A stretch of 64,000 nucleotides of DNA from Geothrix sp. (lineage in GTDB: Bacteria; Acidobacteriota; Holophagae; Holophagales; Holophagaceae). The notes below the pieces were generated by a model. The model was given only the letters and a program-made list of their open reading frames with translations, did not search any database and was not told the DNA's origin. The position numbers were made by a program, and so were the translations under genes. The DNA is taken from contig NZ_CP126625.1 of assembly GCF_030219325.1 (NCBI RefSeq), positions 2,716,857-2,780,856 on the forward strand, given 5' to 3'. Position 1 is the stretch's first letter. The number at the start of each line of letters is the position of its first letter. Below are positions 45,720-54,506 of this stretch, in pieces.

Positions 45720-47543
45720 CTACTTCAGCCGCGCGCCCATCACCCGGTCCAGCAGGACCTCCAGCTCGGCGCTGGTGAAGGGCTTCTTGAGGAAGTCCGC
45801 GAAGCCCTGGGCGATGGCCTGGTCCCGGGACACGGGCAGGGCGTAGCCGCTGCACAGGATCCCTGGCAGGCCGGGGCGGAGGGCCTGCATGGCCCGGAAG
45901 GCCTCCACACCCCCCATGCGCGGCATGGTGGCGTCCAGGATCACAAGGTCGAAGGCCTCGGGCCGCTGGGTGAACACCTCCAGGGCCTCCTGCCCGTCCG
46001 CTGCGGAGACCACCTCCAGGCCGAACCAGTCCTGCAGCATCTCGGCCATGACCTCCCGCAGATCGAGCTCGTCGTCGGCGAGCAGGACCACGTTCCGGGC
46101 GTGGAGATCCACCACGGTGGGCGCCGCGGTGGGGACCTGGCCTTCCGGCGCGGGGAAGTGGACCCGGAACACGCTGCCCACGTCCGGGATGCTCTCCACC
46201 TGGATGCCGCCACGGTGCCCCCGGACGATGCCCAGGGCCGCGGCGAGGCCCAGGCCGCGCCCCAGGTCGCGGGTCGAGAAGAAGGGATCGAAGATCCTCG
46301 ACAGCATCGCGCCGTCGATGCCATGGCCCTGGTCCGAGACCTCCAATACCGCGTAGAGGCCGGGCTCGATGGCCTCCGGCCAGTGTCCGCTCGACAGGTC
46401 CGTGGCCGTGAGGGTGCGCATGTAGGTCCGGACCCGGATGGCCCCCATGGCGGAGTCGGCCTCCAGCGCGTTGGTCACCAGCCCCTCCACCACGCGGCTG
46501 ACCAGCAGGGGGTCCACCAGGATCACGGGGAGGTCGCCGGTGAGGTCCCGGAGGACGGGCAGGCCCATGCGATCCAGGGCCTCGGCCACGAGGGGGCCCA
46601 GGGTCAGGGATTCGGGACGGCGCAGGTCCCCGCCGGAGCTGTAGAGGATGTCCCGGCTGAGGCGGGAGGCCCGGTCGAGGCCCGCCTTCAGCCGGAGCAG
46701 GTAGCCCTGCGACTTCGAGTCCTCGGGCACGGAGGCCTGGGCCATCTCCAGGTTCGCGGTCATGGACTGGAAGATGTTGTTGAAGTCGTGGGCGATGCCC
46801 CCGGAGAGCATGCCGAGGCTCTCCATCTTCTGGGCCTTGGAGAGCGCCTCCTCGGTCCGGCGGCTGTCCGTGATGTCCACGGCGCAGCAGACGCCGCCGT
46901 GGAGACGCCCCTCCAGATCCCGGAGGGGGGTGGCGTAGAACATCAGGCGGCGGACCTCGCCGTCGGGGGAGACGAGGTCCAGGGGCAGGTCATGGATCTG
47001 TTCGCCGGCCCTGGCCGCCCGCTGCAGGGGCATCTCGTCCAGAGCGAGGTCCCGGCCGTTCTGCCGCAGGATGAAGCCCTGGGCCTGGCGGGTGGCCGGA
47101 GCCATGAGATGCAGCCTGGAGGCCGCGGGATTTGCGTGAACCAGCTGGCAGGCAGGATCCTCGGAGATCCAGAGGGGGATCGGCGTCGCCGCCATGACCG
47201 CCGTGAGCTTGTCGGCCTCGGCCCGGGCCTGGATCCTGGCCTCCTCCAGCCGGGCGGCCTCGACCGCCTTGGAGCGGAAGACATCCTGGACGAGGATCAT
47301 GCCGGCGAGGAGCATGGCGGAGATCAGCAGGCCCAGCACCTCGTAGGACAGGAGGTGGTCCGGCAGCCCCCGGTTCACCAGGTCCTCGAGGACCATGAGC
47401 CGCCGGACCGCCATCAGCACCAGGGCCCCGGACAGGAGCAGCCAGACCAGGCGCCGCCCGGCGATCCGGTTGACCCGGATGGCGAACGCCGCCGCCGCGA
47501 TCTGGAGCAGCACCGACAGGAGGATGACCAGGAGGTTGATCAA
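45720..47543 (-). CDS. Hybrid sensor histidine kinase with PAS and C-terminal receiver
   Basis: 607 aa starting at a TTG (47543) with GAGG 5 nt upstream. Three or so membrane helices (about 2-22, 30-46, 68-88) are followed by a coiled coil, a PAS domain (about 110-225), a HisKA-type H box SGGIAHDFNNIFQSM, an ATPase domain with EVSDQGHGID and LGRGLGLAAALGIVRGH, and a receiver domain with phospho-acceptor in LVILDATMPRMGG. The AHDFNN type H box is common in soluble or hybrid kinases. No response regulator gene is adjacent. The signal is unknown. Confidence 0.9.
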   Translation of the reverse strand: MINLLVILLSVLLQIAAAAFAIRVNRIAGRRLVWLLLSGALVLMAVRRLMVLEDLVNRGLPDHLLSYEVLGLLISAMLLAGMILVQDVFRSKAVEAARLEEARIQARAEADKLTAVMAATPIPLWISEDPACQLVHANPAASRLHLMAPATRQAQGFILRQNGRDLALDEMPLQRAARAGEQIHDLPLDLVSPDGEVRRLMFYATPLRDLEGRLHGGVCCAVDITDSRRTEEALSKAQKMESLGMLSGGIAHDFNNIFQSMTANLEMAQASVPEDSKSQGYLLRLKAGLDRASRLSRDILYSSGGDLRRPESLTLGPLVAEALDRMGLPVLRDLTGDLPVILVDPLLVSRVVEGLVTNALEADSAMGAIRVRTYMRTLTATDLSSGHWPEAIEPGLYAVLEVSDQGHGIDGAMLSRIFDPFFSTRDLGRGLGLAAALGIVRGHRGGIQVESIPDVGSVFRVHFPAPEGQVPTAAPTVVDLHARNVVLLADDELDLREVMAEMLQDWFGLEVVSAADGQEALEVFTQRPEAFDLVILDATMPRMGGVEAFRAMQALRPGLPGILCSGYALPVSRDQAIAQGFADFLKKPFTSAELEVLLDRVMGARLK

Positions 47544-47599
47544 GCGGACCTCGCCCTGGATGACCTATCGACACCTCCCCTTGTCTGGTTAAATCCCGA

Positions 47600-48814
47600 T
47601 CAGATCTGGACGCGGCTCCCGGCCCTGGCGTGGGCGATCACCTGCTTGATGGCCGCCACGGTCTGGTCCTGGTCGGCCTCGCTGAGGCCCGGCCACAGGG
47701 GCAGGCTCATGAGGCGTTCGCCGCTCCACTCGCTGTAGGGCAGGCCATCCTTGGGCAGGTGCTGCGGGTTCGCCGCGTAGAAGTCCCGGTACCAGGGGTG
47801 GACGTGGGCCGGGCGGTAGTGGATGCCCGTGCCGATGTTCTCCTCCTTGAGGGCCGCCACGAAGGCGTCGCGATCCAGACCCAGCTTCTCGGGGTGGATG
47901 CGCAGCACGAAGAGGTGGAAGCAGTGGCCGTGGTCGGCGTCACCGGGCCAGGGCAGCATCACCTCGTCCAGGTCCTTCATCAGGTCCAGGTAGCGCCGGA
48001 AGAGCACGCCGCGGCGGGCGTTGAAGCCGTCCAGCTTGCCGATCTGGTGCAGGCCCATGGCCGCCTGGAGGTCCATGAAGTTGGCCTTGCGGGCGGGCTC
48101 GTACACCTCCGTGTGCGGGCTGCCCTCCTTGGCGAAGCGCTTCCAGGCATCCCGGTCGATGCCGTGGAAGCGCAGGCGCTTGATGCGGCTCTCGTAGTCG
48201 TCGTTGAAGAAGGCGATGGCGCCGCCCTCGCCCGTGGTCATGTTCTTGTTGGGGTGGAAGCTGTAGACGCTCATGATCGAGCGCGGGTCGCCGCCGATCT
48301 TGGTGCCCTTGTAGTGGGCGCCCATGGCCTGGGCCGCATCCTCGATGACCCAGAGGCCGTGCTTCTCCGCGATGGCCCAGATGGCGTCCATGGGACAGGG
48401 CAGGCCCGTGAGATGGACAGGGATGATGCCCTTGGTGCGGGGCGTGATGGCGGCTTCGAGCTTCGCGGGATCGAGGTTCAGCGTGACCGGATCGATGTCC
48501 ACCAGCACGGGCACGCCGCCCTGCAGCACCACGGTGCTCAGGGTGCTCACCCAGGTGAGCGAGGTGGTGATCACCTCGTCGCCGGGCTGCAGGTGGAGCA
48601 CCTGCATGGTGATCTCCTGGGCCGTGGTGGCGCTGCTCATGGCCAGGCAGTGGGGCACGCCGTTGTAGGCCTTCAGCTTCTCCTCGAAGGCCGCCGACTT
48701 GGGCCCGGTGGTGATCCAGCCGCTGTGGATCGAGTCGATGATCTCCGCGATCTCCTCCTCGCCCACCATGGGGCGGGTGAAGGGCAGGAAGTCCGGGCGG
48801 CGGACATAGGACAT
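47600..48814 (-). CDS. DegT/DnrJ/EryC1-family PLP aminotransferase
   Basis: 404 aa. It has the family fold with SGWITTGPKSAAFEEKLKAY at the start, SSATTAQEITMQVL, VIEDAAQAMGAHYKGTKIG, and the PLP lysine in YSFHPNKNMTTGEGG. It is similar in layout to ArnB-type sugar aminotransferases, which make amino sugars for lipopolysaccharide or other glycans. It stands alone here, without sugar-nucleotide genes nearby, so the specific substrate is not known. Confidence 0.9.
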   Translation of the reverse strand: MSYVRRPDFLPFTRPMVGEEEIAEIIDSIHSGWITTGPKSAAFEEKLKAYNGVPHCLAMSSATTAQEITMQVLHLQPGDEVITTSLTWVSTLSTVVLQGGVPVLVDIDPVTLNLDPAKLEAAITPRTKGIIPVHLTGLPCPMDAIWAIAEKHGLWVIEDAAQAMGAHYKGTKIGGDPRSIMSVYSFHPNKNMTTGEGGAIAFFNDDYESRIKRLRFHGIDRDAWKRFAKEGSPHTEVYEPARKANFMDLQAAMGLHQIGKLDGFNARRGVLFRRYLDLMKDLDEVMLPWPGDADHGHCFHLFVLRIHPEKLGLDRDAFVAALKEENIGTGIHYRPAHVHPWYRDFYAANPQHLPKDGLPYSEWSGERLMSLPLWPGLSEADQDQTVAAIKQVIAHARAGSRVQI

Positions 48815-48927
48815 GGAGGCTCCGCGAAAACGATCATTGTAGCCGCGGGAGCCTGGCCCCGTTTTCGCCCGGACAGACCACCGGCGGGCACGGGGCCCGC
48901 CGGTGAAGTTTCCCTTGGCTGGATCGA

Positions 48928-49869
48928 CTACTGCATCTGGCAGTACTGGCTGGAGCCGACGAACTTCACGTTGCGCTGGATGAGGAAGTTCCGGGAGCCC
49001 AGGGTCACGTTGTAGTAGGCCCCGTTCGAACCCAGGGTGCTGGTGCCGAAGGTCCAGGCGCAGTCGTCGCCGTTCTCGTAGCCCGTGCGGGCATACCAGG
49101 TGTTGCCATCGGGATCGGTGGCGGCTTCCTCGAGCTCGTGGGCCAGCACGGACACCATGCCATCCACGCCGGCATTGCCATTGGGGCCGGTGCTCTGGGC
49201 GGCGCAGGAGGTGATGCAGCGGGCCGCGTTGCCCACGAAGGCGAAGCGGTGGTTGGAGCCGTTGATCGTGCCCCAGGAGTGCCAGCCGCAGTACTGGGTG
49301 CAGAAGCCCGAGGACGCGGTCACGTCCGAGGAGGTCAGCACGAAGTAGATGCCGTTGGCATCGTTGGGCAGCGCGCCGCCGGTGATGGCGTTGGACACGA
49401 CGGTCTGGATGTTGGCATCCGACAGGCTCGCGCCGTAGGGGTAGGCCACGGAGGTGGCACCGCCATAGGTCACGTTGCCCGTGATGCCGGAGCCGGTGTA
49501 GGTGGAATTCATCTTGTAGTAGGGGGAGCCGCCGATGGCGCCGAAGAAGTCCGTGACGATCTTCTGCCCGGCGGCGGTGTCGGTCCCGTTGCTCTGGGCC
49601 CAGTTGCCGTACCAGATGATGTAGACGGTGGGCGTGGTGATGACTTGGCCGCCGTGGTTGGTGAGCTTCGAGCGGGAGGAGAGGGCCGCGGTGGAGCCCA
49701 CCGTCGGGGCGTACAGGCCGGCGTGTTCGCCGCCGTTCATCCGGTGGTGGATGATCTCGCTCCCGCTCTCGGAGAAGTGGGAACTGCGGCCTTCCTGGGC
49801 GAAGGCGGAAGGCACGGCGAGGCCGGCCAGCAGGAAGGCGGTGAGATGGAGCCGGGTGAAGGTCTTCAT
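48928..49869 (-). CDS. Secreted EXORDIUM/phosphate-induced-protein-1-like protein
   Basis: 313 aa from the ATG at 49869 (AGGAG 4 nt upstream). Residues 1-24 form a signal peptide (LLAGLAVPSAFAQE). The body matches the Phi_1 family: TPTVYIIWYGNWAQ, a Gly/Ser/Thr-rich centre, GFCTQYCGWHSW, VSVLAHELEEAATDPDGNTW, DDCAWTFG and a C-terminal FLIQRNVKFVGSSQYCQ. Six cysteines suggest disulfides. The family is known from plant EXORDIUM proteins and some bacteria; its biochemistry is unknown. The HELEE motif resembles the HELAEW of the protein at 20105. Confidence 0.82.
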   Translation of the reverse strand: MKTFTRLHLTAFLLAGLAVPSAFAQEGRSSHFSESGSEIIHHRMNGGEHAGLYAPTVGSTAALSSRSKLTNHGGQVITTPTVYIIWYGNWAQSNGTDTAAGQKIVTDFFGAIGGSPYYKMNSTYTGSGITGNVTYGGATSVAYPYGASLSDANIQTVVSNAITGGALPNDANGIYFVLTSSDVTASSGFCTQYCGWHSWGTINGSNHRFAFVGNAARCITSCAAQSTGPNGNAGVDGMVSVLAHELEEAATDPDGNTWYARTGYENGDDCAWTFGTSTLGSNGAYYNVTLGSRNFLIQRNVKFVGSSQYCQMQ

Positions 49870-50265
49870 GGTGCTCCTTGTGGTGGGGAAAGGTGGGGGG
49901 TGAATGGGATTCCCGGAAGGGTCTCCCTGGGGGGAAGAACCGTGAACAGGCTGTGGCCCCGAAACGCGCGGGCGCCTCGGGGACTGCGGGCTCGTCTGGT
50001 CGCGCGGGATCGTGGTCATCCGGCGGTTGCGGCCAAGGCCGAGGCCTTCATGAACTGGCTGAAAGAACGTCTGGACAGGAGTCTAGGTCGCAGAATCGAA
50101 TCTCACAACATGTTAATTTTTGTTAATGTCAACCAATTCGTCATTTACCAATATCATTTTTTCATAAAACTTTAATTTGGAATCAATAAACCCATGCAAA
50201 TGGGTAGGCTATCCTTTCCCATCGCCCCCCACCAGTGCATCCATCAAGCGCCGAAAGGACTTCCG
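49870..50265. other. Intergenic region between EXORDIUM-like and DsbA-like genes
   Basis: About 396 bp shared by two divergent genes. From 49870 to 50085 it is GC-rich with no clear motif. From 50085 to 50215 it is AT-rich, with a repeated TGTTAAT (around 50107 and 50119) and the inverted repeat CCCAT-GCAA-ATGGG (50191-50204), a possible regulator site before the DsbA-like gene. Confidence 0.4.
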
Positions 50266-51102
50266 ATGCCCCGTCGCCTCAGCCCCGGACTCGCCGCCCT
50301 CCTCGCCTTCGCCGCCCAGGTTCCGGGCCTGCAGGCTCAGCAGGCCGCCCCGCCCCGGCGGAAACCAGCGGCACCTCCCCTGCAGTCCCAGATCGATGCC
50401 CTGCGGGAAGGCCAGGAGAAACTGCAGAGGGATCTGGATGAGCTCAAGGCCCTGCTGAAGGCGCAGCCCGCGAGGATGGAATCCCCGGCCATCCCGAAGC
50501 CCCAGGACCTGATCACCTTGAATGTCGGCGGTGAGCCGTTCAAGGGGAGCGCCCTCGCCCGGGTGGCCATCCTGGAGTACTCGGACTTCGACTGCTCCTA
50601 CTGTGCGAAGTACGCCACCGAGGTCTACCCGCTGCTCGACCACCTCTACATCCAGGGCGGCAAGGTGAAGTACTTCTTCCGGGACATGCCGGGCCAGGAC
50701 CACCTGAACGCCCTGTTCAAGGCCAGGGTCGCGCGCTGTGCGGGCGACCAGGACAGGTTCTGGGAGGCCCATGACCTCCTCTTCAAGGACCAGCGCCCCT
50801 TCGACGCACCGGGCCTGGCGCGGTTCGCCGAGTCCCTGGGCCTGGACGGGGCCCAGTTCAACGCCTGCGTCGCCAGCGACCGCCACCTCGACGCCATCAA
50901 CCGCAGCGCGATGGGCGCCGCCCGCCTGCGGCTCCGGGGGACGCCGGCCTTCCTCATCGGGATGCTGAGCGAGGACGGGACCATCCTGCGGGCGACCCGG
51001 GTCATCATGGGCGGAGACTCCCTCGACGCCTTCCGCACGGTCCTGGACGACATGCTCAAGGCTGATGCGTCCAAGCCCGGGGCCGGCCAGCCAGCTTCGT
51101 GA
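50266..51102 (+). CDS. DsbA-like thioredoxin-fold protein
   Basis: 278 aa from the ATG at 50266 (AAAGGA upstream). A signal peptide (about 1-25, GLQAQQ) is followed by a Pro-rich and coiled-coil linker (about 28-70) and a DsbA/Thioredoxin_4 domain. The active site is DFDCSYCAKYATEVY (CSYC near residue 109), with the cis-Pro region RLRGTPAFLIGM. It probably forms or reduces disulfides in exported proteins. The cysteine-rich exported proteins nearby (48928-49869) are possible clients, but that link is a guess. Confidence 0.88.
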   Translation: MPRRLSPGLAALLAFAAQVPGLQAQQAAPPRRKPAAPPLQSQIDALREGQEKLQRDLDELKALLKAQPARMESPAIPKPQDLITLNVGGEPFKGSALARVAILEYSDFDCSYCAKYATEVYPLLDHLYIQGGKVKYFFRDMPGQDHLNALFKARVARCAGDQDRFWEAHDLLFKDQRPFDAPGLARFAESLGLDGAQFNACVASDRHLDAINRSAMGAARLRLRGTPAFLIGMLSEDGTILRATRVIMGGDSLDAFRTVLDDMLKADASKPGAGQPAS

Positions 51103-51117
51103 TCCGCCTCCCCCGCC

Positions 51118-52560
51118 TCAGGCGATGGGCATCGTGATCCGCAGGGTGCTGCCCCTGCCGAGGCCATCGCTGGCCAGGCCGATGGTCCCGCCCATCATCT
51201 CCATGAGGTGCTTGCAGATGACCAGGCCCAGCCCGGTGCCTCCGAATTCACGGCTGTGGCCGCCCTCGGCCTGGGCGAACTTCTGGAAGAGCCGGGCCTG
51301 GGCCTCATGGCTCACGCCGATGCCCGTGTCCACCACCAGCAGGGCGATGTGGCCGGGATGGCGCTCCACCTGCACGGCGACGCTGCCTTCCTTGGTGAAC
51401 TTGAGCGCGTTGGAGAGGAGGTTGAGCAGCACCTGCTTCAGGCGGCTCGGATCCACCACCACGTCGGGGAAGTCGTCGAGGTCGGGCCAGAACAGCTCGA
51501 CGTTGGGGCGGCGGGGATAGGCCTCGGCAATGGGCCTCACCTCCTCCAGCAGGATGGGGAGGCTGAAGGGCTCGGGATGGACCTCGAGCTTGCCGGATTC
51601 GATCTTGGCCAGGTCCAGGATGTCGTTCAGCAGGCCCAGCAGGTGCTGGCCGGAGGTGTAGCTGTCCTGGAGCATGGACCGCATCTCCTCCGCGTCGTCG
51701 TAGAGGCCGTCCATCACCAGGCGCGTGAAGCCGAGGATGCCGGTCAGCGGGGTGCGGAGCTCGTGGCTGGTGAGGGCCAGGAACTCGCTCTTCAGCTGGT
51801 CGGCCTCCCGCAGGGCATCGTTGACGCGCTCCAGCTCCAGGGCCTGCCGCTGCAGCGCGTCCCGCTGCTCGGACAGGTCGCGGAAGAGCCAGGCGTTGTA
51901 GAGGGAGATGGCCGCCTGGCGCTGGAGGATGGTGATGGAATCAAGATCCTCCTCCTCCCAGTGCCGATCCGCCGGCAGGGCCAGGATGGCGAACCCCAGC
52001 AGCAGCAGCTGGTGCTCGAAGGGGATGAAGAACAGCTGGGCGCCGTCCGTTCCACGCAAGGCGCCAAGGGTGGTCCCATCGCAGGAGGGGTCCAGCCACT
52101 GGCTCTGGAAGAGCACCAGGGGCGTCCCCGGAAAGGGGTTGGGGGCGGGCAGCCGCAGCGTGGACCACTCCGCCCGCGTGAGGCCCGTGCCCTCCTTGGG
52201 GACGTAGCCGACGCCGCCGTCCTCCAGGGTCCAGACCACGGCCCGCTGGCAGTGGAACTCCTGGGCCAGCACGTCGAGGACCACGCTGACCACCTGTCCG
52301 CCCTTGGAGGTGGCGGCCAGGATCTCGGACACCTGCTGGAGCACCTGCATCTGGTGGGAGCGGCGACCCAGCTTGGCCCTCAGCTCCCGGGCCTCGTGCA
52401 TGGCCTGCGTGAGCTGCCGCTGGGCCTGCATGAGCTCGGCCAGCATCTCCGCCCCCTGGGGACGCTGGGGCTGCACCGCGGCCACAGGCTTGGGACCGGA
52501 GCTGGTCTTCGCGGGGGGCTGAGTCGGCTTGGGGCCCGAGGACTGGTTCGAATTGGGCAT
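51118..52560 (-). CDS. Soluble GAF-domain sensor histidine kinase
   Basis: 480 aa from the ATG at 52560. Residues 1-35 are Pro/Ser-rich, 38-75 a coiled coil, 80-225 a GAF-like domain (QVVSVVLDVLAQEFHCQRAV), 228-255 a second coiled coil. The H box is FLALTSHELRTPLTGILGF, the N box LLNLLSNALKFTKEG and the G boxes VDTGIGVSHE and EFGGTGLGLVICKHL. It lacks membrane helices, so it senses a cytoplasmic signal. It is convergent with the DsbA-like gene and divergent from the kinase at 52646 (85 bp). No cognate regulator is encoded beside it. Confidence 0.9.
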   Translation of the reverse strand: MPNSNQSSGPKPTQPPAKTSSGPKPVAAVQPQRPQGAEMLAELMQAQRQLTQAMHEARELRAKLGRRSHQMQVLQQVSEILAATSKGGQVVSVVLDVLAQEFHCQRAVVWTLEDGGVGYVPKEGTGLTRAEWSTLRLPAPNPFPGTPLVLFQSQWLDPSCDGTTLGALRGTDGAQLFFIPFEHQLLLLGFAILALPADRHWEEEDLDSITILQRQAAISLYNAWLFRDLSEQRDALQRQALELERVNDALREADQLKSEFLALTSHELRTPLTGILGFTRLVMDGLYDDAEEMRSMLQDSYTSGQHLLGLLNDILDLAKIESGKLEVHPEPFSLPILLEEVRPIAEAYPRRPNVELFWPDLDDFPDVVVDPSRLKQVLLNLLSNALKFTKEGSVAVQVERHPGHIALLVVDTGIGVSHEAQARLFQKFAQAEGGHSREFGGTGLGLVICKHLMEMMGGTIGLASDGLGRGSTLRITMPIA

Positions 52561-52645
52561 GGACTCCAGGATGGCCCGGCGCACCCCCGCTGCCAAGGGG
52601 CCTCTCGCGTCGCCGGAATAAGCCTGTTTGCCCCAAGATAGGGAC

Positions 52646-53869
52646 ATGGCGAACCGCGCCCCCACCTTCTCGCTCCAGCGGATCATCTTCCTGGCCGTCT
52701 CCCTGGTGCTCTGCATCCAGGTGGGCTGGTGGATCAACGTGCAGATCCGGGAATCCGGGCGCCTGCTCCAGGCCCGCGCCCAGGCGCTCAACGCCAGCCG
52801 GGCCGAGGCCTGGCAGATGGACAGCCTCAGCCTCCTGGCCTTCATGCATGCGCGACCCGATCCCTCCTCCCGGGCCGGGGCCGTAGAGGGCCGTCTGCCC
52901 GCCCTGCCCAGCCTGGAGCGGCGCCGGGAGGCCATCCACCGGGTGTACCCCCACGTCGTGGTGGTGCCTTCCCGCACGTCGCCGGACGACTTGGCCCTGC
53001 TCGACGGCTCGGCCTTCCTGGCCCTGCGGCCCGAACCCATGATCGAGCTGCGCAACCAGCGCTGGCACTCGGTCTTCCGGGCCGCCTCCGAAGGCGCCTT
53101 CATGGTGGTGGCCGTGCTCCTCGGCTTCGTGCTGCTCTACCGCAAGCTGGCCGAGGAGCTGGACCTCAAGCTGCGCCAGCGGAACTTCACCTCGGCGGTG
53201 ACCCACGAGCTCAAGACCCCCATCGCCTCGCTGCGGGTCTGGACCGAAACCCTCTTCACCCGCACCCTGCCCGATGAGCAGCGGCTGCGGATCCGCGGCC
53301 TCATGGAGAAGGACATCGAGCGGCTGAACGAGCTGGTGGGCAACCTGCTGGACGTGGCCCGGGCCGAATCCGGCAGCCTCGTCCTCCACCAAGCCCCCCT
53401 CGAGCTGGCCCCCTGGCTGCGTGGCGTCTGCGAGGCCATGGACCAGCGGCTGGGGGCGGGCGCCCTGGGCCTCAGCCTGGAATTCGGGTCGGAGCCGCTC
53501 TGGGCCAACGCCGACCCCAAGGCCCTGGGCACCGTGATCGAGAACCTGCTCTCCAACGCCTTCAAGTACGCGGCGGAGCCCCGCCAGACCACGGTCACCC
53601 TGGACGGCGATGGCGACGACGTCCTCATCGTGGTCAGCGACCTCGGCCACGGCCTGGCCGCCAAGGACCTGCCCCGGGTCTTCCACCGCTTCTTCCGGGT
53701 GGGCGACGAGATGACCCGCCAGGTGGCCGGCACGGGCCTGGGCCTCTTCCTCGTGAAGGAGATCGTCACCCGCCACGGGGGCGATGTGCGCGCCTCCAGC
53801 CGCGGCCCCGGCCTCGGCTCGGCCTTCACGGTGCGCCTGCCCCGCATCCCCAGGCCCCCGGATGCCTGA
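52646..53869 (+). CDS. Membrane sensor histidine kinase coupled to an ECF sigma gene
   Basis: 407 aa from the ATG at 52646. Two membrane helices (about 12-32 and 145-165) enclose an outside sensor domain of about 110 residues. The H box is FTSAVTHELKTPIASLRVW, the N box VIENLLSNAFKYAAEP and the G boxes VSDLGHGL and AGTGLGLFLVKEIVTRHGG. The gene runs 8 bp into the start of an ECF sigma gene, so the two are co-translated. There is no response regulator. A kinase in one operon with an ECF sigma and its ChrR-like partner is unusual. Confidence 0.9.
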   Translation: MANRAPTFSLQRIIFLAVSLVLCIQVGWWINVQIRESGRLLQARAQALNASRAEAWQMDSLSLLAFMHARPDPSSRAGAVEGRLPALPSLERRREAIHRVYPHVVVVPSRTSPDDLALLDGSAFLALRPEPMIELRNQRWHSVFRAASEGAFMVVAVLLGFVLLYRKLAEELDLKLRQRNFTSAVTHELKTPIASLRVWTETLFTRTLPDEQRLRIRGLMEKDIERLNELVGNLLDVARAESGSLVLHQAPLELAPWLRGVCEAMDQRLGAGALGLSLEFGSEPLWANADPKALGTVIENLLSNAFKYAAEPRQTTVTLDGDGDDVLIVVSDLGHGLAAKDLPRVFHRFFRVGDEMTRQVAGTGLGLFLVKEIVTRHGGDVRASSRGPGLGSAFTVRLPRIPRPPDA

Positions 53870-54506
53870 GCCCGCGCCGGCCCGGGACCCGCGCCCCGAG
53901 GCCGCCCTCGTCCAGGCCGCCGCCCAAGGCGACCCCGTGGCCTTCGAGGCCCTGGTGCGGCCCCACCTGGGCATGCTCTTCCGCGTGATCGACCGGATCC
54001 TGGGGAACGAGGCCGAGAGCCAGGACGCGCTGCAGGATGCACTCCTGACCCTCCACCGGGAGCTGCCGGGCTTCCACGGCGCCAGCAAGTTCAGCACCTG
54101 GGCCTACCGGATCTGCGTGAACCAGGCCCTCATGGCCCGCCGCAAGCGCGTCCGGCGCCGGGAGGATGCCATCGAGGATCTGATGCCACGTTTCGGGGAC
54201 GAGGGGCATCACATGAACGTGGACACGATCCTCGACTGGAGCGAGGACGCGGAGGCGCTGATGAAGGTCGAACAGGAAGAGCTGAAGGCCAGGGTCCGGT
54301 CGGGCCTGGATCGCCTCTCCGACGATCAGCGCGCGGTCTTCGTCCTCCGGGACCTCGAGGGTTGGAACACCGACGAGATCGCCCGGCACCTGGGCATCAC
54401 CCGTGAGCTGGTGCGGCAGCGCGTGCACCGGGCCCGCCTGGCGCTGCGCGCCCTGCTGCCCGAGTTCGCCCCTACCCAGTTCGCCCCGCCCCAGGAGGGA
54501 CGATGA
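53862..54506 (+). CDS. ECF-type RNA polymerase sigma factor
   Basis: 214 aa from the ATG at 53862. Region 2 spans about 20-95 (FEALVRPHLGMLFRVIDRIL, ESQDALQDALLTLHRELPGF, KFSTWAYRICVNQALMARRK), followed by an acidic linker and region 4 at about 145-200 (LDRLSDDQRAVFVLRDLEGW, TDEIARHLGITRELVRQRVH). It directs RNA polymerase to a specific regulon. The gene overlaps the upstream kinase by 8 bp and the downstream ChrR-like anti-sigma by 4 bp, so the three products are made together. Confidence 0.94.
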   Translation: MPEPAPARDPRPEAALVQAAAQGDPVAFEALVRPHLGMLFRVIDRILGNEAESQDALQDALLTLHRELPGFHGASKFSTWAYRICVNQALMARRKRVRRREDAIEDLMPRFGDEGHHMNVDTILDWSEDAEALMKVEQEELKARVRSGLDRLSDDQRAVFVLRDLEGWNTDEIARHLGITRELVRQRVHRARLALRALLPEFAPTQFAPPQEGR

